From assembly GCA_937899895.1 (NCBI GenBank), contig CALBQR010000020.1:4440-68439 (forward strand): a DNA stretch of 64,000 bases, written 5' to 3'. Both the position numbers and the translations under genes were made by a program. A model generated the notes under the pieces. The model saw only the letters and a list, made by a program, of their open reading frames with translations. It had not been told where the DNA came from and did no database searches. Source of the stretch: an uncultured Alistipes sp. (lineage in GTDB: Bacteria; Bacteroidota; Bacteroidia; Bacteroidales; Rikenellaceae). This document shows positions 43,077 through 51,384 of the stretch, piece after piece. The number at the start of each line of letters is the position of its first letter. Position 1 is the stretch's first letter.

Positions 43077-43529
43077 ATGAAGCATTTACTTGTCATCATT
43101 CTTATCTTTATGGAGCTGGTCGGGTTAGCCAGCGAGCCTACATACGTGATTTTCACTTCGAATAATAGCGACACAACGGAACCGCACGTTATTCATTCGG
43201 ACTACACTTCGAGTTGGGATCAAGAGGTTTTCAAGTACCCAATGCACGTTTTTCACGTCGATTGTAGACGACTGAGTGAGTATAGTATGTTCGGTTATAT
43301 TGTTTACGTCGAGGAGCAGTATGACGCTAAGATTGAGAGGCGTCCCTTAGCGGATCTTGATAACATTAATGTGATCGATCTTGACAAGGAGCTGCCAACG
43401 CTCAATAAGCAGTCGATGCGGGCACTGATCAATCAAATGTATCAAGCCGAAGAGCTGTATTTCATCGACCGTAACTATATCCAAAACGATTCGGTGGCGA
43501 TCTATCCGGTTCGCCGTGCCGGCTTTTAA
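43077..43529 (+). CDS. Secreted protein of unknown function
   Basis: 150 residues. The start MKHLLVIILIFMELVGLAS is a signal peptide. The mature part is mostly polar, with DQEVFKYPMHVFHVDCRRLSEYSMFGYIVY and a C-terminal IYPVRRAGF. There is one Cys. I do not recognise a family. Its base composition is AT-richer than prfA and fusA2 on either side, and it sits between two copies of a promoter-bearing repeat, so it may be an insertion between prfA and fusA2. Confidence 0.6.
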   Translation: MKHLLVIILIFMELVGLASEPTYVIFTSNNSDTTEPHVIHSDYTSSWDQEVFKYPMHVFHVDCRRLSEYSMFGYIVYVEEQYDAKIERRPLADLDNINVIDLDKELPTLNKQSMRALINQMYQAEELYFIDRNYIQNDSVAIYPVRRAGF

Positions 43530-43639
43530 TTCATAACCGAATCGGAGGCGATGGGGTAGGCGTGAGAGCCGCCCCTTTTTTGTATATATACATATATTAA
43601 TAGTTTCGCGCAACGGCGAATAGCCCCAAAACCGCCCTC

Positions 43640-43695
43640 GAAATTAAAATTTTCGGCGCGAACGCTTGGAATTTGAAATAAAATTCATATATTTA
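43640..43695 (+). repeat. Duplicated upstream region, copy 2 (fusA2 promoter region)
   Basis: 52/56 identical to 42890-42945. This copy lies directly ahead of fusA2. Confidence 0.8.
43666..43695 (+). promoter_or_regulatory. Promoter of fusA2
   Basis: TTG (43666-43668), 19 nt, TATATTTA (43688-43695, one mismatch to TAnnTTTG). The ATG is 43 nt further on, giving a leader of roughly 35 nt. Confidence 0.6.
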
Positions 43696-43738
43696 TGGTC
43701 GCGAATTTAGAAACTAAAACAAAAATAACCTCAAAACT

Positions 43739-45892
43739 ATGAAAAACTATTCAACAAAAGAGATTAAGAACGTCGTTCTTATCGGTGCCCCCGGCTCTGG
43801 AAAAACCACCCTCGCCGAGGCTATGGCTTATGAAGGTAAGGTGATTGATCGCCGTGGTACGATCGAGGGTGAGAATACTCTGTCGGATAACACCGATATC
43901 GAGCACGAATACAAACGTTCGATCTATTCGACCGCTCTGTTCTCGGAGTTTATGGGTCGTAAGCTCAATATCATCGACACTCCGGGTTCGGACGACTTCT
44001 GCGGTAGTCTGTTCTCGGCTTTCAAGGTTGCTGACGTTGGTCTGTGCGTGATCAGCGCAGTTGAGGGTTTCGAGGCAGGTACCGAGATTCAGGCTCGTTA
44101 CGCTCGTAAGCTCAACAAGCCCGTGATCGCTATCGTTAATAAACTCGATGCCGAGAATGCAAATTGGGACGAGACCATCGAGAGCATCAACGCTTCGTCG
44201 CGTGTGAAGCCCGTAATCGTTCAGTATCCCGTTAATCCCGGCCCGAACTTCAACTCGTTCATCGACGTTCTGATGATGAAGATGTATCGCTTCACCGATG
44301 AGAACGGTACCCGTGAGGAGCTCGAAATCCCCGCAGAGGAGATGGAGCGCGCACAGGAGCTGCACCAGATTCTGGTTGAGACTGCTGCCGAGAATGATGA
44401 GGATCTGATGATGCTCTACTTCGATAAGGGCGCACTGACCCAGGACGATATTCGTAGCGGTTTGAAGTTAGGCGTTGCAAAGCGCGACTGCCTGCCCGTA
44501 TTCTGTGCATCGGCAAAGCGCGATGTAGGCTCGAAGCGTATTATGGAGTTCATTATCAACGTGGCTCCCGGTCCGCTGACTGCTCCCAACTTCCTCTCGA
44601 CCGAGGGTGAGGAGATCGAGGCAGACGAGAATGGCCAGCCCGTTGTATTCGTATTCAAGAGCCAGGTTGAGCAGCACTTGGGCGAAATCAGCTACTTCCG
44701 CGTTGTTCGTGGTAAGATCAGTGAGGGTATGGAGTTGGTTAATAGCCGCACAGGTAATAAGGAGAAGATCTCGCAGCTGTTTGCCGTTGCAGGTAAGAAC
44801 CGTATCAAGGTTTCGGAGTTGGCAGCAGGCGATATCGGTTGCACCGTTAAGTTGAAGGCTACCCGCACTAACGATACTCTGTCGGCACCCTCGACTCCCG
44901 TCGAGATCGAGCCGATCGTATTCCCTGAGCCTCGCTACCGCGCAGCAGTTAAGGCTGCAAAGCAGGGCGACGATGAGAAGCTGGGCGAGTTGCTCAATAA
45001 GGCAAAGTATGAGGATCCGACCATTCTGGTTGAGTACTCGAAGGAGTTGAAGCAGACCATTATTCAGGGTCAGGGTGAGCACCACCTCAATATTTTGAAG
45101 TATCGCCTCTCGACCGAGAACAAGATGGAGATCGAATATATGGCACCGCGTATTCCTTACCGCGAGACCATCACCAAGGTTGCACAGGCAGACTACCGCC
45201 ATAAGAAGCAGTCGGGTGGCGCAGGTCAGTTCGGTGAGGTTCATATGGTTATCGAGCCCTACTACGAGGGTATGCCCGAACCTACCAAGTATAAGGTTGC
45301 AGGCAAGGAGATCACCGTCAATGTTAAGGGCAAGGAGGAGTACGAGCTTGAATGGGGCGGCAAGTTGCAGTACTACAACTCGATCGTTGGTGGTGCAATC
45401 GACGCACGCTTTATGCCCGCTATCTTGAAGGGTATCAACGAGAAGATGACCGAGGGCCCGCTGACCGGTTCGTATGCACGCGATATCCGCGTTGTGATCT
45501 ACGACGGTAAGATGCACCCGGTTGACTCGAATGAAATTTCGTTCAAGTTGGCAGCACGTAACGCCTTCAAGGAGGCATTCCGCAACGCAGGCCCGAAGAT
45601 TATGGAGCCTATTTACAGCGTTGAGGTATTGGTACCGAGCGACCGTATGGGTGATGTAATGAGCGACTTGCAGAACCGCCGCGCACTGATCGAGGGTATG
45701 TCGTCGGAGCACGGTCTGGATCGTCTGAATGCTCGCGTGCCTCTGGCAGAGCTGTATCGCTATTCGACCACGCTGTCGTCGCTGACCAACGGCCGTGCAT
45801 CGTACACGATGAAGTTCGCTTCGTACGAGCAGGTTCCCGCTGATGTTCAGGACAAGCTGTTGAAGGCTTACACCGATACCGACGAGGATTAA
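43739..45892 (+). CDS. fusA2: Elongation factor G paralogue, EF-G2 type
   Basis: The 717-residue protein has the five-domain EF-G layout: G domain with P-loop G16-APGSGKT, NKLD, domain II, FTELRY-like GEHHLNILKYRL, domain IV SGGAGQFGEVHMVIEPY, and domain V SVEVLVPSDRMGDVMSDL. It differs from canonical EF-G in the P-loop (A-P-G-S-G-K-T rather than A-H-I-D-A-G-K-T). Switch I has RSIYS where EF-G has RGITI. Switch II is DTPG-S84-DDF where EF-G has the catalytic His. In Bacteroides thetaiotaomicron an EF-G2 of this branch supports translation in starved, gut-resident cells and lacks GTPase activity; the same is inferred here. Codon use looks strongly biased, suggesting high expression. Confidence 0.9.
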   Translation: MKNYSTKEIKNVVLIGAPGSGKTTLAEAMAYEGKVIDRRGTIEGENTLSDNTDIEHEYKRSIYSTALFSEFMGRKLNIIDTPGSDDFCGSLFSAFKVADVGLCVISAVEGFEAGTEIQARYARKLNKPVIAIVNKLDAENANWDETIESINASSRVKPVIVQYPVNPGPNFNSFIDVLMMKMYRFTDENGTREELEIPAEEMERAQELHQILVETAAENDEDLMMLYFDKGALTQDDIRSGLKLGVAKRDCLPVFCASAKRDVGSKRIMEFIINVAPGPLTAPNFLSTEGEEIEADENGQPVVFVFKSQVEQHLGEISYFRVVRGKISEGMELVNSRTGNKEKISQLFAVAGKNRIKVSELAAGDIGCTVKLKATRTNDTLSAPSTPVEIEPIVFPEPRYRAAVKAAKQGDDEKLGELLNKAKYEDPTILVEYSKELKQTIIQGQGEHHLNILKYRLSTENKMEIEYMAPRIPYRETITKVAQADYRHKKQSGGAGQFGEVHMVIEPYYEGMPEPTKYKVAGKEITVNVKGKEEYELEWGGKLQYYNSIVGGAIDARFMPAILKGINEKMTEGPLTGSYARDIRVVIYDGKMHPVDSNEISFKLAARNAFKEAFRNAGPKIMEPIYSVEVLVPSDRMGDVMSDLQNRRALIEGMSSEHGLDRLNARVPLAELYRYSTTLSSLTNGRASYTMKFASYEQVPADVQDKLLKAYTDTDED

Positions 45893-45914
45893 TCCATAAT
45901 CCTACGAGTATAGC

Positions 45915-45946
45915 AAAACCGCGCTCTTCGGGGCGCGGTTTTTTTG
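45915..45946 (+). terminator. Terminator after fusA2
   Basis: AAAACCGCGC and GCGCGGTTTT pair around a CTTCGG-type loop, followed by further T. Confidence 0.88.
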
Positions 45947-45963
45947 TTAGAGGGAGCTTTTCG

Positions 45964-45990
45964 GGTGGCTGCATTGTGCTGTGCAGCCAC
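45964..45990. repeat. GTGGCTGCA/TGCAGCCAC inverted repeat
   Basis: A perfect 9-bp stem just after the fusA2 terminator, followed by TTTTGGG. It may be a backup terminator. Confidence 0.45.
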
Positions 45991-46014
45991 TTTTGGGAGT
46001 GTATTGCAAATGAA

Positions 46015-46078
46015 AAATCCGCCCCGACAAGTGGAGGGAGAGAAGCGGTCAAAGACCGACTTGTCGGGAACGGATTTA
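46015..46078 (-). terminator. Compound hairpin after the SGNH hydrolase gene
   Basis: AAATCCG/CGGATTT and CCCGACAAGT/ACTTGTCGGG form a long interrupted outer stem; an inner CGGTC-AAA-GACCG hairpin sits in the loop. On the minus strand it is followed by a T-rich tail, 37 nt past the gene end. Confidence 0.6.
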
Positions 46079-46115
46079 TTTCGTTTTTAGGTCGATGTAC
46101 CTTTTAATAGCTCAT

Positions 46116-46820
46116 TTATAGGTACTTGCCCGCTACGTTGCAAATCGCATCGGCAATCAGTCGATGCCCTTGCGCGTTGGGGTGAATACCATCGGAGCAA
46201 AACATCTCGCGATAGTTGCGCTCGAACAGAAACGGTGTCGTGATGTCGATAATCGGGACATTGAGCGACGCCGAGAGTTTGAACAGACGCAGGTTGTACA
46301 TCTCGTGCCACTGCGTGATATTCTCGACACATCCATCGAGCCAGCGCAATACATTCGAGCGTCGTGCCGTGTCCATCGAGCGCGTGAACATATCGAAATA
46401 GCGATCGGCGATAATCGGCGGCAGCGACAGCAAAACGGGCTTTGAGCCGAGTTCGCACACCTTCGCAATCATCTGTCGATACTGCTCCTCGAAGCGTTCA
46501 AGCGAGGTGATCGGGTGGTGTTCGCCATCGGGGTCGTCGGCAATCTGTCGCCACGAGTGGTCGCAATCGTTACCGCCAAACTCCAATACAACGAACTCCG
46601 ACGTGGTTACGTGCTCCTGCCAACGCTCCAATTCGCGCAGTCCGCGACAGGTTGTATTGCCGAAGCGACCGTGATTTTTGATCTCGATGTCGAGTGTTGA
46701 TTGACAACGATTCGAGAAACTATCTTGTAATATGCTATATCGAGGTGAAGCCTGTTCGTCGATTCTATCAAGAACAATGCCACCCATTATCGAATCTCCA
46801 AATGCTGTAATACGTTTCAT
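46116..46820 (-). CDS. SGNH/GDSL-family hydrolase
   Basis: The 234-residue protein has block I ITAFGDS (Ser about 10), the block II Gly region NHGRFGNTT, block III FGGND, and block V DGIHPNAQGH with the Asp-His pair. It is an esterase/lipase-fold enzyme without a signal peptide, so it probably acts in the cytosol; the substrate is not known. An ATG at 46904 is in frame, but the family start is MKRITAFGDS at 46820. Confidence 0.88.
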   Translation of the reverse strand: MKRITAFGDSIMGGIVLDRIDEQASPRYSILQDSFSNRCQSTLDIEIKNHGRFGNTTCRGLRELERWQEHVTTSEFVVLEFGGNDCDHSWRQIADDPDGEHHPITSLERFEEQYRQMIAKVCELGSKPVLLSLPPIIADRYFDMFTRSMDTARRSNVLRWLDGCVENITQWHEMYNLRLFKLSASLNVPIIDITTPFLFERNYREMFCSDGIHPNAQGHRLIADAICNVAGKYL

Positions 46821-46935
46821 TGTTTGCACCGTTTTCAAATCTTTGAACACTGCAAAACTAACACCACGATCGCGCCTTGGCAAATTGTCGGGACTTGTGA
46901 GCAAAATTTGTGATATTTTGCTATTTTTAGTTACT

Positions 46936-46970
46936 AAAATCGCTATATTGGGACAAAATCACTATATTTG
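46936..46970 (+). promoter_or_regulatory. Promoter with overlapping direct repeat, LytTR regulator gene
   Basis: AAAATCGCTATATT (46936-46949) recurs as AAAATCACTATATT (46955-46968) at a 19-bp period, about two helical turns. The second copy overlaps a TATATTTG -7 box (46963-46970), 32 nt before the ATG. Tandem sites at this spacing are typical of LytTR regulators, so autoregulation is possible. Confidence 0.5.
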
Positions 46971-47002
46971 CACTTTCATCACACACAAAATCGGGACTAA
47001 AA

Positions 47003-47800
47003 ATGACTGCATTACCGACCAATTTCCGCAGAAAACGCACCCAGGCGATCCATATTTTTGCGATGCCGTTGTCGTTTTTCGCATTTATGCTGATTTATCG
47101 TCCGTTTAACGTCGAGCAGGCTCTGTCGCTTGGCCGATTCTCGTTCGAGATCAACCTTACGCTGATCTCGTGCATTATCTTCGGCTCGATGATCCTTGTG
47201 CGCGGACTCTTTTATGCGTTGCGCCATCGAATTGATACGCTGACCTACTTCTTCTGGTCTATCTTCGAGATGGTCGTGGCGGTCTTCTTTGTCGCGCTGT
47301 ATGCGTGGCTGATGGAGCGCGCGGTCGATCCCTATTTCTTGGTCGTTTCACGTGCCTGCAAATGGGTTTTGCCTGTGCTGATATTCCCCTATGTGATTGT
47401 TACTCTGGCACTTTTCCTCGCCAATAAGGAGCGACAGCAGATCGACGAGAGTGAGTCGGCGAAGATGCGTTTCTATGACGAACGCCGTAATTTGAAACTT
47501 GTCGTGGCAACCGCCTCGGTGCTCTATATCGCCGCCGAGGAGAACTATATAAATATCTATTATCAGGAGGGCGAGAAGATGCGTAACTACCTGGTCCGCG
47601 CCTCGATGAAGTCGATCGAGGAGCTGTGCGGAGCGCATAATCTGCTGCGCTGTCATCGCTCCTATTACATCAATCCGCGCCACGTGAAGGTGTTGCGCAA
47701 GAATCGCGAAGGAACGATTTTCGCCGAGCTCGATACCGTAACGCCGTGCGAGGTGCCCGTAACCAAACGCTATTACGATGTAATTTCGTCGGCGATTTAG
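47003..47800 (+). CDS. Membrane-anchored LytTR-type DNA-binding regulator
   Basis: The 265-residue protein has four hydrophobic segments (about 18-36, 50-68, 82-102, 117-138). A linker and a C-terminal LytTR domain (about 158-265) follow: VLYIAAEENYINIYY, VRASMKSIEELC, LLRCHRSYYINPRHVKVLRKN, E-V-P-V-T-K-R-Y-Y. No receiver domain is present, so it is not a classical response regulator; it may sense a membrane signal directly. It is followed by relA after 122 nt. Confidence 0.87.
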   Translation: MTALPTNFRRKRTQAIHIFAMPLSFFAFMLIYRPFNVEQALSLGRFSFEINLTLISCIIFGSMILVRGLFYALRHRIDTLTYFFWSIFEMVVAVFFVALYAWLMERAVDPYFLVVSRACKWVLPVLIFPYVIVTLALFLANKERQQIDESESAKMRFYDERRNLKLVVATASVLYIAAEENYINIYYQEGEKMRNYLVRASMKSIEELCGAHNLLRCHRSYYINPRHVKVLRKNREGTIFAELDTVTPCEVPVTKRYYDVISSAI

Positions 47801-47922
47801 GGGCAAATCGAGCCGGAAATGGCGGTTTTGTCAAATCACGAAAAAATTATTTTCAAATCACAACTTCAATAGTGAATAATTTCGTATCTTGCGACCAAGA
47901 TTGGGTTAAAGTACTTTGAACT

Positions 47923-50139
47923 ATGGAGACTTCGGCTTTGGAGCAACGCTATGTGCGACTGCTCGAACTTGTACGAACGAACTTTTCGCCTACGACACAA
48001 CAGCTTGTCGATGAGGCTCTTAAATATGCCGATGAGGCACTTGCCGAGGAGCGTCGCTATGATGGCTCGCCGATGTTGGACCACGCGGTACGTACGGCCG
48101 AGATCGTCATTTCGGAGATCGGTCTGGGTCGCAATTCGACCGTTGCAACACTGTTGCACGATGTTGTGCGCTTGGCGGCGAAGCGCGGTGCGGAGGATTT
48201 GGAGCGCGTAACGGGCGACATCCGCGCGAAATTTGGCGACTATGTTGCCGATATCACCCGCGCATTGGCAAATATTTCGGACGTTAAAACGAAGGTGGCC
48301 AAGGAGCAGGCCGAGAATTTCCGCGACCTGATTGTATCGTATTCGACCGACCCGCGTGTGATTTTGATTAAGCTGGCTGACCGCCTCGAAGTGATGCGCT
48401 CGCTGGCGATCTTCCCTGCTGCGAAACACCATAAAAAGAGCTGGGAGAGCCTCAATATCTATGCCCCGATTGCTCACAAATTGGGTCTTTACGCCATTAA
48501 GAGCGAGTTGGAAGATATCTCGTTGAGCTACCTCGAACCCGATGACTATCAGCATATTCTGTCGAAATTGGAGGAGACCTCGCAGGAGCGTCAGCAGTTG
48601 ATTGCCCGCTTCTTGGAGCCGGTAATTCCGAAGCTCGACAAGATGGGCTACGAGTACCATATCAAGAGTCGCACCAAGTCGATTTTCTCGATCTGGACCA
48701 AGATGCGCAAGAGCCACATCCCCTTCGAGGAGGTCTTCGATATCTTCGCGCTGCGCATCATCGTCGATTGTCCGCGCGAGATTGAAAAGACGCTCTGCTG
48801 GAATATCTATTCGATCGTAACGGACTTCTATACACCCAATCCCGATCGTATGCGTGATTGGATATCTATCCCGAAATCAAATGGTTACGAGTCGCTACAT
48901 ACGACCGTTGTAACCAAAGAGGGCCGCTGGGTCGAGGTGCAGATCCGTTCGCAACGTATGGACGAGGTTGCCGAGCGCGGTATTGCTGCCCATTGGCGTT
49001 ATAAGGGTGTCAATCAGGGCGCACAGACCAGCGAGCAGTGGTTAGGTCGTCTGCGCGAGTTGATGGAGACCACGACCCACTCGTTGGTGCAGCGTTTCGA
49101 TGCCAAACCCGCTTCGGGCGAGATCTTTGTCTTCACGCCGAAGGGCGACCTGCGCAAGCTGCCCGAAGGGGCGACGGTGCTCGATTTCGCCTTCGATATC
49201 CACTCGAACGTGGGCTGTACCTGTTCGGGTGCGAAGATCAACCACCGCAACGTGTCGATCCGCGAGGTGCTGAAAAATGGCGACATCGTCGAGATTATGA
49301 CGCAGAAGAATCAGACCCCGAAATCGGATTGGCTGAATGTGGTTACCACGACCAAAGCGCGTAACAAAATCCGCCAATTCCTGCGCGAGGAGCAGGCTCG
49401 ACAGGCGCGTTTGGGGCGTGAGGAGTTGGAGCGCAAACTGAAAAATTGGAAGATGAATATCGCTATCGATGACGCGGTGGTATATCTCTGTAAGGCGTTG
49501 AAAATCCGTACGGGAACGGAACTTTACAACCGTATTCTGAATGAGAAAATCGATTTCGCACAGATCAAGGAGATCATCTCGCGTCATCTCAACGGCGAGG
49601 TCGATGAGCAGCGTCGCTCGACGGCTGCTGCGCTTGATGCCGCCAAGCTCGATGCGCCGAAGATCTACAACACCTCTCTGTCGGGCGATGCGTTGGTCAT
49701 TGACGATCGGATCAATAAGATCGACTATAAGTTGGCAAAGTGTTGCAACCCGATTATGGGCGACGATATTTTCGGCTTTGTAACGATCAATTCGGGCATC
49801 ACGATCCACCGCCACGATTGCCCCAATGCGGCTCGCCTGCGCGAGAATTATCCCTACCGCATTATGGAGGCACGTTGGCGCGAGCAGGTGCAGGGCGGAG
49901 CGTTCCGCGCGTCGATTAAGATCGTGGCCGACGACACGACGGGTATGGTCAATCGTATTACGGAGGTTGTAAATCGCGATCTGAAACTCAATATTCGTTC
50001 GATGAATCTCTCGTCGAGTGGCGGTACGCTGTCGGGTATGATCAATGTCGAGGTGCCGAGTACGAATGTGGTTGATATGCTGATCCACAGCATTTTGCGT
50101 ATCCGCGGAGTGCAACGCGCTTATCGCGTGAATAACTAA
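47923..50139 (+). CDS. relA: RelA/SpoT-family (p)ppGpp synthetase with degenerate hydrolase domain
   Basis: The 738-residue protein has the full long-RSH layout: HD-hydrolase-like domain (about 45-200), synthetase (about 240-370, with SRTKSIFSIWTKM, KSNGYESLHTTVV, EVQIRS), TGS (about 395-455: FVFTPKGDLRKLPEGATVLDFAF), a helical region, a Cys/His zinc-type segment (KCCNPIMGDDIFGF, HRHDCPNA) and ACT (about 660-738). In the HD domain H79-D80 is kept, but the usual HDxxED reads HDVVRL, and the KLADRLHNMRT block reads KLADRLEVMRS. These positions are needed for ppGpp hydrolysis, so a mainly synthetic RelA role is inferred. Confidence 0.92.
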   Translation: METSALEQRYVRLLELVRTNFSPTTQQLVDEALKYADEALAEERRYDGSPMLDHAVRTAEIVISEIGLGRNSTVATLLHDVVRLAAKRGAEDLERVTGDIRAKFGDYVADITRALANISDVKTKVAKEQAENFRDLIVSYSTDPRVILIKLADRLEVMRSLAIFPAAKHHKKSWESLNIYAPIAHKLGLYAIKSELEDISLSYLEPDDYQHILSKLEETSQERQQLIARFLEPVIPKLDKMGYEYHIKSRTKSIFSIWTKMRKSHIPFEEVFDIFALRIIVDCPREIEKTLCWNIYSIVTDFYTPNPDRMRDWISIPKSNGYESLHTTVVTKEGRWVEVQIRSQRMDEVAERGIAAHWRYKGVNQGAQTSEQWLGRLRELMETTTHSLVQRFDAKPASGEIFVFTPKGDLRKLPEGATVLDFAFDIHSNVGCTCSGAKINHRNVSIREVLKNGDIVEIMTQKNQTPKSDWLNVVTTTKARNKIRQFLREEQARQARLGREELERKLKNWKMNIAIDDAVVYLCKALKIRTGTELYNRILNEKIDFAQIKEIISRHLNGEVDEQRRSTAAALDAAKLDAPKIYNTSLSGDALVIDDRINKIDYKLAKCCNPIMGDDIFGFVTINSGITIHRHDCPNAARLRENYPYRIMEARWREQVQGGAFRASIKIVADDTTGMVNRITEVVNRDLKLNIRSMNLSSSGGTLSGMINVEVPSTNVVDMLIHSILRIRGVQRAYRVNN

Positions 50140-50160
50140 ATAAGGGAAACTCCTAAAAGC

Positions 50161-50199
50161 AACACACCCCGAAACAATCGCTGTTTCGGGGTGTATTGT
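50161..50199. terminator. Hairpin between relA and tRNA-Thr
   Basis: ACACCCCGAAACA and TGTTTCGGGGTGT form a perfect 13-bp stem. The T-run is weak on either side. It separates two convergent units. Confidence 0.65.
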
Positions 50200-50201
50200 T
50201 G

Positions 50202-50274
50202 AGCCGCAAACGAGACTTGAACTCGTGACCTCTTCATTACGAGTGAAACGCTCTACCAACTGAGCTATTGCGGC
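50202..50274 (-). tRNA. tRNA-Thr, anticodon CGT
   Basis: The minus strand folds as a tRNA. It has a GCCGCAA/TTGCGGC acceptor, a D-arm AGCTCAGTTGGTAGAGC, an anticodon stem TTTCA/TGAAG-type with loop CTCGTAA (anticodon CGU in RNA), and a T-arm GAGTTCAAGTCTC. CCA is not encoded. It forms the boundary of the AT-rich accessory block. Confidence 0.93.
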
Positions 50275-50356
50275 ATCACTTCAAAGGTCTTGATCCTTTT
50301 GCGGTGCAAATATCCGAAAAATTTTTCGAATATTCCAACTTTCAAACCAAATTATA

Positions 50357-50665
50357 TCATTTTATCGCAAATTTTGTCTGCTCTACGACCTCGCCGTCGG
50401 CATTAACGACCGCACGAACGCTACCCAAATGGTCGGTGATAAAGTAGCGCACCTCATAGCCCGAATCGGTTTTGTAGGTACGACCACCTGCCGACGCAAC
50501 GCTTTCGAGAGATGCGATCTCGCCATCTTCCACATTATATACAAACGGACCGACATAATACTTTCCGTTGCCGTTTGAATCGACAACAGCTCTCTTAACA
50601 CTATCGGCCGAATATGTATATCTGCTGATCATATTCCCGTCATTATCCCGAATTTCGCTCGGCAA
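50357..50665 (-). pseudogene. Orphan RHS-repeat core fragment
   Basis: About 100 residues recognisable as RHS/YD-repeat sequence: EIRDNDGNMISRYTY, VDSNGNGKYYVGPFVYN, and the core signature YFITDHLGSVRAVVNADGEVVEQ. The rest of the RHS core (normally ending in a D-P-x-G-x-x-x-x-x-P motif before a variable toxin tip) and the large N-terminal part are missing, so this is a displaced fragment. It lies directly after tRNA-Thr. Its first codons (LPSEIRDNDGNM) recur ahead of the ankyrin gene at 52857-52892. Confidence 0.8.
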
Positions 50666-50758
50666 GTTAAGAAAATGATAAAATCTATAATATATCTCAT
50701 ATTATGAAAGGTCTGCTGTTTGAAAGCAAAATGCTCATGCTAGCATCTACGATACGGG
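50630..50758 (-). repeat. RHS-derived repeat, copy R1
   Basis: About 125 bp shared with 52857-52981, and its distal 62 bp with 52151-52220. One end encodes EIRDNDGN of the RHS fragment. The other contains GATACGGG and, on the minus strand, a frame ending in PFII-stop. A 9-nt insertion distinguishes it from R3. Confidence 0.8.
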
Positions 50759-50832
50759 GCATTTGGGCCAATTGTTGTAAAACGTTTAGATGAGTCTATC
50801 TAAAACTGTTAGATATATCCATACATTTGATT

Positions 50833-51321
50833 TTAAGGACACGGAGTAAAAGGGTTTGGGCATTGCATATCTGGCGCTATCCAACCATATACTTTTTCTC
50901 TATGTTTATTATCTAAACATACATATAACCAACCGTTGCAGATATCGTATATAGTTACGGTATGCTCTTGTGTCGTTTTATATACAACTTCAGAATTATA
51001 GTCGGCTTTACTATACAAATGTAGAGTTCTCCCATCATAGTTACGTGTATTAACAGCCACACTTCCCTTTTCTACATAAGTGATCTCATCATTAACCACA
51101 ATAGCGATATAGTTTTCATTAGCATATCGTAATTGTACAATGGTGCCAACATCACCCTCTTCTTTTAGTGGATATATGGCATATCGCACTTCTTTCAAAT
51201 TCATATTGTCGTAACATTTGACAGGATTGCCTTTAGGGTGAACTGTAAACGCGAAACTTTGATTATTTTGCGCGGATGCTTCCACAAATACAAATGTGAT
51301 AAGTAATAATAAATATCTCAT
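50833..51321 (-). CDS. Secreted SH3-like protein, putative orphan immunity gene
   Basis: 162 residues with a signal peptide (LLLLITFVFVEASAQ). A beta-rich body follows, whose second half resembles a bacterial SH3 domain (GRTLHLYSKADYNSEVVYKTTQEHTVTIYDICNGWLYVCL, then VYGWIAPDM). Four Cys are present in the C-terminal half. Secreted SH3-like proteins are frequent among immunity or cargo genes downstream of RHS loci. The neighbourhood (RHS repeat copies on both sides) suggests that here, but no toxin partner is present. Confidence 0.6.
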   Translation of the reverse strand: MRYLLLLITFVFVEASAQNNQSFAFTVHPKGNPVKCYDNMNLKEVRYAIYPLKEEGDVGTIVQLRYANENYIAIVVNDEITYVEKGSVAVNTRNYDGRTLHLYSKADYNSEVVYKTTQEHTVTIYDICNGWLYVCLDNKHREKVYGWIAPDMQCPNPFTPCP

Positions 51322-51384
51322 ACTATTTTCGATTTAATATATTCCTATATTGAATTTCATAGTAAATTGAGTGGTTTAATACGG

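Noticed and set aside
43739..45892. Canonical EF-G (fusA)
   Set aside because: The switch II His and the switch I RGIT motif are absent and the P-loop differs, placing it in the EF-G2 branch.
47884..47922. TATCTTGC and TACTTTG as relA promoter boxes
   Set aside because: Neither matches TAnnTTTG in both sequence and spacing; no promoter is claimed.
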